From: Eubacteriales bacterium
GTDB taxonomy: Bacteria; Bacillota; Clostridia; Christensenellales; SZUA-584
Assembly (NCBI GenBank): GCA_028711205.1
Contig: JAQTSP010000175.1
Location: forward strand, 1-5,083
Direction of reading: 5' to 3'
Length of the DNA stretch: 5,083 nucleotides
This document shows, one piece after another, positions 1-5,083 of the stretch. Position numbers and translations under genes: made by a program. The first letter of the stretch is position 1. Every line of letters starts with the position of its first letter. Below the pieces are notes generated by a model. It was not told the DNA's origin, did no database searches, and worked only from the letters and a program-made list of their open reading frames with translations.

Positions 1-2292
1 AGACATCTGCAGCGTCCGGGGTATCGGCGTCGCGGACAGCGTCAGCACGTCGACGCTGCGTTTTATATCCTTGATGCGCTCTTTGTGCGACACGCCAAAC
101 CGGTGCTCCTCATCGATAACGAGCAGCCCTAGGTCACGGAACACGACGTCTTTTGAGAGCAGCCTGTGCGTGCCGATCACGATATCGACCGTACCTGCCC
201 TCAGCTCCTGCAGTATGCGTTTTTGCTCCTTCCCGCTCACATACCGCGACACCGCATCTATCTTTACCGCAAATTCACCGAACCGTTCCAGAAATGTATG
301 GTAATGCTGGCGTGCAAGCAGCGTGGTCGGCACGAGCACCGCACACTGGCGCCCTTCCATCACCGCTTTAAAGCAGGCGCGCATCGCGACTTCGGTCTTG
401 CCGTATCCGACATCGCCTAAGAGCAGCCGGTCCATGATCTTGTCCTGCTGCATGTCCTTTTTAATCTCTTCCGTGCTTGATAGCTGGCCTTCGGTCTCCT
501 CGTATGGAAAATTGTCTTCGAACTGCTTCTGCCAGAGCGTGTCCTCGCCGTACACGTATCCCTTTTTGCCCACACGCTCGCTGTATATCGACACGAGGTC
601 TTCGGCAAGCTCTTTGATCGCGCTTTTAACCCGCGCCTTTGTCTGGCTCCACTCTTTGCCGCCGAGTTTAGAAAGCTGCCCGCCTTCGCCACCCATGTAT
701 TTCTGTACGCGGTCCATCTGGTCCGTCGGTATGTAGAGCTTGTCTCCGCCCCTGTATTCAAGCGCCATATAGTCGCGCGAGATTCCCTGAACCTCTTTGT
801 TGACAAGCCCTAAAAACATGCCCTTGCCGTGAACATCGTGCACGATCATGTCGCCGGTTTTAAGGTCGGAAAAGATATCCGGCTGTCTTTTTCCTGCCCG
901 CCTCTTCTTTTTCGCAAATCCGTATATCTCGCGCTCGCCCAGAAAATAGGCCTTTTGCGTCTGAAACTCGAACCCCGATAACAGCCTGTCGGGATACACA
1001 GCCGCCTCGCCCGCCTGAAGGCCGCGCCCGTCTTTGATGCAGGGCACGAAAAGTCCGCTGTCGGACACCTCATACGAGAGCTTTTCCGCCTTCTGGGCGC
1101 TGCCGCACATCAGATACACGCGCCAGCCGTTTTTGATGCGTGTTTTCACATCTTCTTTGAGCAGATCCAGCTTTTTATTGTATGAAAGCGCGGCCCTCGC
1201 ATGAACGTTCACTTCACTGACGGCGCCGAGACCCGGCGACTTGTCAAGCACGCAGAAATCGAGCGTGTCCATTTTTGCTGCGGCTTTTGTTAATTCGGCA
1301 AACGAGAAATAGAGATGCTGCTGATCCTGTGTTCCCTCGTGGTCTTGTATCAGCAGCTTAAGCTTTTCCGTAAAATCTTCATGCCGCTCCTTCGCCGCCT
1401 CTTTGACGCGCTTATAGTCGTCGAACATAACGAGTGCGTCTGGTACATAATCGAGCAGACTGCTGCCGCAAAAAGCGTACGCGTAGTTTTCCATATCCTC
1501 AAAAAACCGGCCTTCCTCAAGGCTCTCGGCATACGCGCCGAATTTCTGCGACAGCGCATGGCTTATGGGCCGCGCTGATTTGAAATATGCCGCGCCTTTC
1601 CCGGCGGCCTGTTCGGAGATCACAAGCTCTATGGCCGGCGTCAAAACGATATGGCTGATGCTTTTTTTGCTGCGCCGCTGCGTGCCCGGGTCAAACTCGT
1701 TGATGCTCTCGACGATATCATCAAAAAAGTCGATGCGGTGAGGCGTATTATTCCCCGGGCAAAATACGTCCAGGATCTCGCCGCGGCGCGCGACCTGGCC
1801 CGCCGTTTCGACCGCGCCCACTCTTTCGTATCCCGAAAGCACAAACTTCCGTATCAGCTTTTCCGGATCGTATGTGCCGCCCTTTTCTACCGTGATATGC
1901 GCGCCCAAAAAATCATCCTTCGGCACGAGCCGTGCCGCGAGCGCCTCTTCACACACGAACGCGACGTTTGCAACGCCCGAAACAAGCCGTGACATGGCGC
2001 TGATACGCGCGAACATCATCTCGCGGCTTCTCGCCACCGACGAGCGCAGCTGAAGCGCCCGTTTTGGTATATGTACAGCGCCTTCATGCGCTTCCGCAAG
2101 CGACTCCGCCTTGTCCTCATTGGCGCATACAACGATAACCGGGCGCGCCAAGGCCTCCGACAGCGCGGCCGCCATGTGCGGCTTCAAACTTTCGGGTACA
2201 CCAAAAATCGAGCAGGGGACATCCCCTGCCCGTATCAATTGTTTCAGCTTTGCGAATTCCTCCAGCATCGCTATATGTGCGGTTATCTGCAT
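1..2292 (-). CDS. mfd: Transcription-repair coupling factor Mfd, N-terminal 764 residues (cut by window edge)
   Basis: Mfd is an ATP-driven DNA translocase that pushes stalled RNA polymerase off DNA and recruits UvrA for nucleotide excision repair. The frame is open from ATG 2292 to base 1. Visible parts in order: a UvrB-like module (about 1-340) with a degenerate P-loop (GVPESLK, 31-37), as normal in Mfd, then GQVARRGEILDVF (165-177) and RIDFFDD (186-192); a basic linker (KKKRR, about 460); the CarD-like RNA polymerase interaction domain (about 476-540, LKTGDMIVHDVHGKG); and helicase motor 1 with FPYEETEGQ (595-603), Walker A GDVGYGKTE with K632, PTTLLARQ (655-662), DEEHRFG (727-733) and TLSATPIPRT (751-760). 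Motor 2, the TRG motif and the C-terminal UvrA-masking domain lie beyond base 1, since the family runs to about 1,150 residues. K632 sits almost where E. coli has its Walker lysine (from memory, about 634), so the N-terminus is full length. AAGG at 2304-2301, 8 bases upstream, supports the start, which is 17 bases after the pth stop. No frameshift or internal stop was found when every codon was read. Confidence 0.97.
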   Translation of the reverse strand, partial: MQITAHIAMLEEFAKLKQLIRAGDVPCSIFGVPESLKPHMAAALSEALARPVIVVCANEDKAESLAEAHEGAVHIPKRALQLRSSVARSREMMFARISAMSRLVSGVANVAFVCEEALAARLVPKDDFLGAHITVEKGGTYDPEKLIRKFVLSGYERVGAVETAGQVARRGEILDVFCPGNNTPHRIDFFDDIVESINEFDPGTQRRSKKSISHIVLTPAIELVISEQAAGKGAAYFKSARPISHALSQKFGAYAESLEEGRFFEDMENYAYAFCGSSLLDYVPDALVMFDDYKRVKEAAKERHEDFTEKLKLLIQDHEGTQDQQHLYFSFAELTKAAAKMDTLDFCVLDKSPGLGAVSEVNVHARAALSYNKKLDLLKEDVKTRIKNGWRVYLMCGSAQKAEKLSYEVSDSGLFVPCIKDGRGLQAGEAAVYPDRLLSGFEFQTQKAYFLGEREIYGFAKKKRRAGKRQPDIFSDLKTGDMIVHDVHGKGMFLGLVNKEVQGISRDYMALEYRGGDKLYIPTDQMDRVQKYMGGEGGQLSKLGGKEWSQTKARVKSAIKELAEDLVSIYSERVGKKGYVYGEDTLWQKQFEDNFPYEETEGQLSSTEEIKKDMQQDKIMDRLLLGDVGYGKTEVAMRACFKAVMEGRQCAVLVPTTLLARQHYHTFLERFGEFAVKIDAVSRYVSGKEQKRILQELRAGTVDIVIGTHRLLSKDVVFRDLGLLVIDEEHRFGVSHKERIKDIKRSVDVLTLSATPIPRTLQMS

Positions 2293-2309
2293 ATGTTTAA
2301 CCTTATATT

Positions 2310-2921
2310 TTAGTTGAAGCGGTTCTGCGCCTCGTATACACCCTGTCCGATGATCGCCTCCACCGCATCGGCGGCCATTTTAAGCGCCTCAAACGCCGCC
2401 TGTTTATCGGCGTATTCGCCGAGAACGTGGTCGGTAATCTCGCCTTGAGGCTTGCCGATGCCCACGCGGACGCGCACAAATTCGTCCGTCTGGAGATGAT
2501 AAATGACCGATTTCATGCCGTTGTGCGTACCCGCGCTGCCCTTTGCCTTGATGCGCACAACGCCTTCTTTCAAGTCGATATCGTCGTATATCACGATCAG
2601 TTTGTCCGCGCCGATGCCAAGCGCGTGGGCCATCTCCCTCAAACTCTCGCCTGAATTGTTCATGTACGTCTGCGGCATCGCCAGGAGCACTTTCTTTCCT
2701 TCTATGATACCCCGGCCAAGCCGCGCTTTATACATGTGCATGCGCGTGGATATCTTGTGCCTGCCGGCCAGTATCGACACAACATCAAACCCCGCGTTGT
2801 GGCGCGTGTGTTCATATTGGCTGCCCGGGTTGCCGAGCCCTATGATATAATAGTCGCTTTTCAGATTTGCGGCAGGCTTCTTGCGAAATCCAGCAGATCC
2901 GAATAGTCTCCTTTTTTGCAT
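2310..2921 (-). CDS. pth: Peptidyl-tRNA hydrolase (Pth), 203 aa with a basic N-terminal extension
   Basis: Pth is a cytoplasmic enzyme that cleaves the ester bond of peptidyl-tRNA released by abortive translation, so that tRNA can be reused. Family signatures are all present: IIGLGNPGSQYEHTRHNAG (26-44) with N31 and the catalytic histidine H41; MPQTYMNNSG (82-91) with N88; YDDIDL (112-117) with D113, equivalent to the catalytic aspartate; GSAGTHNGMKS (128-138) with N134; and VGIGKP (153-158). The canonical fold starts near residue 23, leaving about 22 extra residues rich in Arg and Lys (KRR at 3-5, RKK at 13-15). These are encoded inside the end of the upstream HAD gene in another frame, giving a 61-base overlap. 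ATG 2921 is chosen because GAGAAGG lies 7 bases upstream and no ATG, GTG or TTG occurs in frame before the conserved core. The only later candidate is a CTG at 2864, which would overlap the HAD stop as CTGA and give a more usual 184 residues. Function is certain; the exact start is less so. Confidence 0.96.
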   Translation of the reverse strand: MQKRRLFGSAGFRKKPAANLKSDYYIIGLGNPGSQYEHTRHNAGFDVVSILAGRHKISTRMHMYKARLGRGIIEGKKVLLAMPQTYMNNSGESLREMAHALGIGADKLIVIYDDIDLKEGVVRIKAKGSAGTHNGMKSVIYHLQTDEFVRVRVGIGKPQGEITDHVLGEYADKQAAFEALKMAADAVEAIIGQGVYEAQNRFN

Positions 2922-3571
2922 TCCGGTACCTTCTCAATATCCCCGATCACATGGTCCAATACCAAAAAACCTTCGAATCCGAGCGCGGCGGCGCTCATGT
3001 CGTCCCTGACATCGTTGCCAACGATATAACATTCATCGGCATCAAGGCCCATGTGATCCAGTATTTCCAAAAAATAATTTGGGTTGGGTTTGCAGTAACT
3101 CGAATTATTATAATACGAAATATATTCAAAATCGTTTGGGGAGAGCCCGGCCCACTCGACTCTCTGGTCTGTCGCGATGGGCGGAAAAAGCGGGTTTGTC
3201 GCAAGTACGAGCCGGTATCCTTTATCTTTTAACTCTTTGATGGATTCTTTAACCCGCCCGTCCATGCGCGTGCACTTCCTGACCTGCTTATACTCGTTGC
3301 GGTAAAAACGTTCCATATGCGGCATCAGATCGTCCGGCGCCGCGCCCGACATGTCCTCTATCGCCTGAAAAAAAACGTCCCTGTTGTTTGCTCTTCCGTC
3401 GTTTTGCATCATTTCGTATATGGCTTTTTCAAAAATCCCTTCTCCGCGGTTTTCACAGATCCTGTCAAAAAAACCGCTTTTTTTGATAGCGCCGAAATAC
3501 AGCCTGGAAAACGCGTCCATGTCAAGCGGCAGCAGCGTTCCGTCAAGGTCAAAGAAGAATGCCTTCCTCAT
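2861..3571 (-). CDS. HAD-superfamily hydrolase, probable small-molecule phosphatase, 236 aa
   Basis: The four HAD motifs are complete. Motif I is FFFDLDGTLL, with nucleophile D8 and acid/base D10; motif II is LVLATNP, with T125; motif III is YCKPNP, with K161; motif IV is GNDVRDD (185-191), with D187 and D190/D191 for Mg2+. Such enzymes form an aspartyl-phosphate intermediate, and most are phosphatases. About 100 mostly helical-looking residues separate motifs I and II, consistent with a C1-type cap, which would set substrate choice. The substrate cannot be read from the sequence; phosphoglycolate phosphatase-like and YjjG/nucleotidase-like subfamilies are possible. There is no signal peptide or membrane segment, so it should be cytoplasmic. 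The ATG overlaps the glmU stop as ATGA and is preceded by AAGGAG (3583-3578, 6 bases away), so it is probably translated by coupling with glmU. Its last 61 bases also encode the N-terminus of Pth. It lies where many Firmicutes carry prs, but it is unrelated to Prs. Confidence 0.92.
   Translation of the reverse strand: MRKAFFFDLDGTLLPLDMDAFSRLYFGAIKKSGFFDRICENRGEGIFEKAIYEMMQNDGRANNRDVFFQAIEDMSGAAPDDLMPHMERFYRNEYKQVRKCTRMDGRVKESIKELKDKGYRLVLATNPLFPPIATDQRVEWAGLSPNDFEYISYYNNSSYCKPNPNYFLEILDHMGLDADECYIVGNDVRDDMSAAALGFEGFLVLDHVIGDIEKVPECKKGDYSDLLDFARSLPQI
2929..2935 (-). promoter_or_regulatory. Ribosome binding site of pth, inside the HAD gene
   Basis: GAGAAGG reads on the minus strand with 7 bases to ATG 2921. 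It is the main argument for the long form of Pth, because the alternative CTG at 2864 has only a weak, distant AAGAAG in front of it. A second purine run (AAAAAAGGAG, 2917-2908) lies just inside the coding start but has no ATG, GTG or TTG at a suitable distance. Confidence 0.7.
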
Positions 3572-4929
3572 TCGCCTCTCCTTCTTTTCGCCCAGCCTTC
3601 AATGTTCTTTTGCCGGCTTCGAGCGATACAGAGCGCATCACGCTCCACATCGTGCGTCACCGTGGAGCCCGCCGCGATATACGCGCCGTCGTCGATCGTG
3701 ACCGGCGCGATCAGGTTTGCGTTGCAGCCCACGAATACGTTTTTGCCGACGACCGTACGGCTCTTCTTCTGGCCGTCGTAGTTGACAAACACAACACCGC
3801 ATCCGATGTTTGATCTTTCGCCGATCTCTCCGTCGCCGATGTACGACAGGTGTGACACCTTCGCGCCGTCTTTGATCAGGGCGTTTTTCACTTCCACAAA
3901 ATCACCGACGCGGCACCCGCTGCCGACAACGCTGTTTGGCCTCAGATACGCGTACGGCCCGATCGTCGTGCTGTCGCCGACGGTCGACTCGAGTATGACA
4001 GAGTTCTGCACGGCCGTACCGCTGCCGATACGGCTGTCCTTGATGCGGCTTCCGGGGTAGAGCACCGAATTGTCGCCGATCGACGTATCCCCTTCAAGCA
4101 CAACACCCGGGTATACGACTGTATCCATTCCTATTTTGACCCCTGCGTCGATATACGTGTTGTCGGGGTCGATGATCGCAACGCCTTCCCTCATCAGCGC
4201 CGAGTTGATCCGCTGTCTGAGCTGTTTCGCCGCTGCGGCAAGCTGTACCCTGTCGTTGACGCCTATGCATTCCGCCGGGTCTTCGCAAAGGACAGCCTCA
4301 ATCCTGTGCCCACAGCCCGCGATATACGCCACACAATCGGTCAGGTAATATTCGCCCTGGGCATTGTCATTTTTTAATTTTTTAAGCGCTTCTTTGAGCA
4401 GCGGGACGCTGAAACAATAGACCGATGCGTTGACCTCGCATATCTCAAGCTCTTCATCCGTCGCGTCTTTATGCTCCACGATACACGCGACACCGCCGCC
4501 GCTGCGAACGATGCGTCCGTATCCGAAAGGATCGCTCACGACCGCCGAGAGAAGACACGCGCCAAGTTTTTCCGCAGCCGCTTTGGCCGCGATCTTTTTC
4601 AGCGTCTCGGCGCGGATCAGCGGCATGTCGCCCGCGACGACGATCACATATCCGTCGCCCGTCAAATACTCTTCTGCCGACACCACAGCATGCCCGGTGC
4701 CAAGCTGTTCAGCCTGGACGGCATACCGTACGCTGTCGCCAAAGGCTTCCTTCACCTTTTGCGCGTCGTTGCCGACAACAAGCACGGGCGGTGTGCCCGT
4801 CACTTCTTTGGCCGCATCGACGACCCACGCCGCGAGCGCCTTGCCAGCGATGTTATGCAGCACCTTGGGCCGGGAGGACTTCATGCGCGTTCCCTGTCCG
4901 GCCGCCAAAATAATACAATCTGTTTTCAT
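3568..4929 (-). CDS. glmU: Bifunctional GlmU: glucosamine-1-phosphate acetyltransferase / GlcNAc-1-phosphate uridylyltransferase, 453 aa
   Basis: GlmU performs the last two steps to UDP-GlcNAc: acetyl-CoA-dependent N-acetylation of glucosamine-1-phosphate, then uridylyl transfer from UTP. The product feeds peptidoglycan and other cell-wall polymers. The N-terminal pyrophosphorylase domain (1-about 225) shows LAAGQGTRMKS with R15 and K22, QLGTGHA (75-81), AGDMPLI with D101, FGYGRI (135-140), E152, N167, GEYYLTD (192-198) and the metal-binding GVND (N225, D226). A helical arm leads to a left-handed beta-helix with hexapeptide repeats from about 252. Acetyltransferase residues are present: R330, K348, H360 (catalytic base), Y363, N374, NYDGQKK (383-389), A420 and R437. 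Length matches the usual 450-460. The position held by serine in E. coli (S405, from memory) is C402 here, in GCNANLIAPV; I believe cysteine is common there in Clostridia. There are 13 cysteines in all. The start has AGGAG 7 bases upstream and a good promoter behind it; glmU is the first gene of the cluster. Confidence 0.98.
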   Translation of the reverse strand: MKTDCIILAAGQGTRMKSSRPKVLHNIAGKALAAWVVDAAKEVTGTPPVLVVGNDAQKVKEAFGDSVRYAVQAEQLGTGHAVVSAEEYLTGDGYVIVVAGDMPLIRAETLKKIAAKAAAEKLGACLLSAVVSDPFGYGRIVRSGGGVACIVEHKDATDEELEICEVNASVYCFSVPLLKEALKKLKNDNAQGEYYLTDCVAYIAGCGHRIEAVLCEDPAECIGVNDRVQLAAAAKQLRQRINSALMREGVAIIDPDNTYIDAGVKIGMDTVVYPGVVLEGDTSIGDNSVLYPGSRIKDSRIGSGTAVQNSVILESTVGDSTTIGPYAYLRPNSVVGSGCRVGDFVEVKNALIKDGAKVSHLSYIGDGEIGERSNIGCGVVFVNYDGQKKSRTVVGKNVFVGCNANLIAPVTIDDGAYIAAGSTVTHDVERDALCIARSRQKNIEGWAKRRRGE

Positions 4930-4932
4930 TGC

Positions 4933-4983
4933 TTATCTCCTAAACCACGCCCCATAACCGATGGTTTTTCGGGACGCCGTCAT
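4933..4983 (-). CDS. Possible 16-codon leader ORF ahead of glmU
   Basis: An ATG at 4983 opens a short frame, MTASRKTIGYGAWFRR, that ends with TAA at 4935-4933, three bases before the glmU ATG and in the same frame. Its last two sense codons (AGG AGA) are the glmU ribosome site itself. The ATG falls in the loop of the leader hairpin, only about 11 bases from the predicted RNA 5' end, and has at best a weak GGGA in front of it. The peptide shows no run of a single amino acid that would suggest attenuation. It may be chance; the geometry is the only evidence. Confidence 0.2.
   Translation of the reverse strand: MTASRKTIGYGAWFRR
4937..4941 (-). promoter_or_regulatory. Ribosome binding site of glmU
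   Basis: AGGAG on the minus strand with 7 bases to ATG 4929, a near-ideal site. A TAA stop of a possible leader ORF (4935-4933) lies between it and the start codon, in frame with glmU, so a ribosome finishing that ORF would end on this site. Confidence 0.85.
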
Positions 4984-4996
4984 AATTTGCCGTCCC
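4971..4996 (-). promoter_or_regulatory. Inverted repeat / stem-loop at the predicted 5' end of the glmU transcript
   Basis: GGGACG (4996-4991) and CGTCCC (4976-4971) form perfect 6-base arms around a 14-base loop on the minus strand. With the -10 box ending at 5001, transcription should begin near 4995-4993, so the RNA would start on or within the first arm. The run after the stem is GAAAAA, not T-rich, so it is not a terminator in this direction. It could be a 5' stabilising hairpin or an operator at the start site. Confidence 0.4.
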
Positions 4997-5000
4997 ATAG

Positions 5001-5029
5001 ATATTAGTTGATTATCACGCATGTGTCAA
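5001..5029 (-). promoter_or_regulatory. Sigma-A (sigma-70 type) promoter of the glmU operon
   Basis: The minus strand reads TTGACA at 5029-5024, a 17-base spacer, then TAATAT at 5006-5001. The -35 box is a perfect match, the spacing is ideal, and the -10 differs from TATAAT at two positions while keeping its first T, second A and final T. There is no TGn extension. The predicted start near 4995-4993 (G, G or A) gives a leader of about 65 bases before the glmU ATG. No other good promoter was seen between the genes, so this one probably drives all four. Confidence 0.8.
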
Positions 5030-5033
5030 TGCG
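5018..5033. repeat. Short inverted repeat over the -35 box
   Basis: On the minus strand CGCAT (5033-5029), six bases, then ATGCG (5022-5018) form 5-base arms that bracket the -35 hexamer. A repressor or activator site would fit this place, but arms this short often occur by chance. Confidence 0.2.
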
Positions 5034-5068
5034 CGGCCGTCAACAACCGCTCCTGCCAACCACGCCGG

Positions 5069-5083
5069 AATAAAAAGCGGCCT
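5069..5083 (-). terminator. Probable 3' half of a terminator of the upstream gene (cut by window edge)
   Basis: The minus strand enters the window as AGGCCGC followed by TTTTTATT (5083-5069), the usual look of the closing arm and T-tract of a rho-independent terminator. The matching GCGGCCT arm would have to lie beyond base 5083. If so, glmU starts a new transcription unit, in line with the promoter just downstream. Confidence 0.35.

Noticed and set aside
323..806. Plus-strand 137-codon frame (323-736) and minus-strand 129-codon frame (417-806) within mfd.
   Set aside because: Both are shadows of mfd, which is uninterrupted through the RNA polymerase interaction and motor domains. Their products are Ser- or Arg-rich and low in family-like features.
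1..2292. Possible pseudogene status of mfd, since no complete frame ends inside the window.
   Set aside because: Reading all 764 codons shows no stop or frameshift and every expected motif in order; the gene is simply cut by the window edge.
2908..2921. Six-A run followed by GGAG near the HAD 3' end, as a possible -1 frameshift site that would fuse HAD to Pth.
   Set aside because: The A-run is not in the A AAA AAG phase relative to the HAD frame, the Shine-Dalgarno-like GGAG lies downstream rather than upstream, and pth has its own good ribosome site and ATG. The HAD protein is also complete in its own frame.
4946..4969. Small inverted repeat (CCAT, 5 bases, ATGG) in the glmU leader as a riboswitch or terminator stem.
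   Set aside because: The stem is only four base pairs, has no T-run after it in either useful direction, and the 65-base leader is too short for a known riboswitch class such as the glmS ribozyme.
4430..5007. Long plus-strand frames of 175 and 178 codons opposite glmU (4430-4957 and 4471-5007).
   Set aside because: They lie antisense to a fully conserved glmU, overlap each other in different frames, have no recognisable motifs, and are explained by the codon bias of the real gene.

Overview
The window is a dense minus-strand gene cluster of a bacterial chromosome. In transcription order (right to left) it holds glmU, a HAD-superfamily hydrolase gene, pth, and the first 764 codons of mfd, which runs off the left edge. 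Three of the four genes are confidently recognised housekeeping genes. The glmU/pth/mfd neighbourhood, the strong AGGAG-type ribosome sites, the sigma-A-like promoter, and Clostridia-like wording in GlmU (for example NIGCGVVFVNYDG near residue 374) point to a Firmicutes/Clostridia-type organism. GC looks moderate, a little above 50% by eye. The 13 cysteines in GlmU would fit an anaerobe. A Christensenellales-like gut bacterium is only a guess, and genus cannot be told from this sequence.

Layout. Bases 5083-4930 are non-coding leader. They hold what looks like the last arm and T-run of an upstream terminator, a near-consensus promoter (TTGACA, 17-base spacer, TAATAT), a hairpin placed almost exactly at the predicted RNA 5' end, and a possible 16-codon leader ORF whose stop lies in the glmU ribosome site. 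Then come glmU (4929-3568), the HAD gene (3571-2861, overlapping glmU by 4 bases as ATGA), pth (2921-2310, overlapping the HAD gene by 61 bases), a 17-base gap, and mfd (2292 to the edge). No terminator or promoter is evident between the genes, so they probably form one translationally coupled operon. The plus strand shows only antisense shadow frames.

Function. GlmU makes UDP-GlcNAc for cell-wall synthesis, Pth recycles peptidyl-tRNA, and Mfd removes stalled RNA polymerase at DNA lesions and recruits repair. Grouping these is typical of Firmicutes. In many relatives prs (ribose-phosphate pyrophosphokinase) lies between glmU and pth; here the only gene there is a small HAD phosphatase-like protein. 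I see no mobile element, CRISPR array, RNA gene or clearly new system. The points most worth a second look are the HAD/pth overlap with its dual-coded N-terminal extension of Pth, the identity of the HAD enzyme, and the structured glmU leader.
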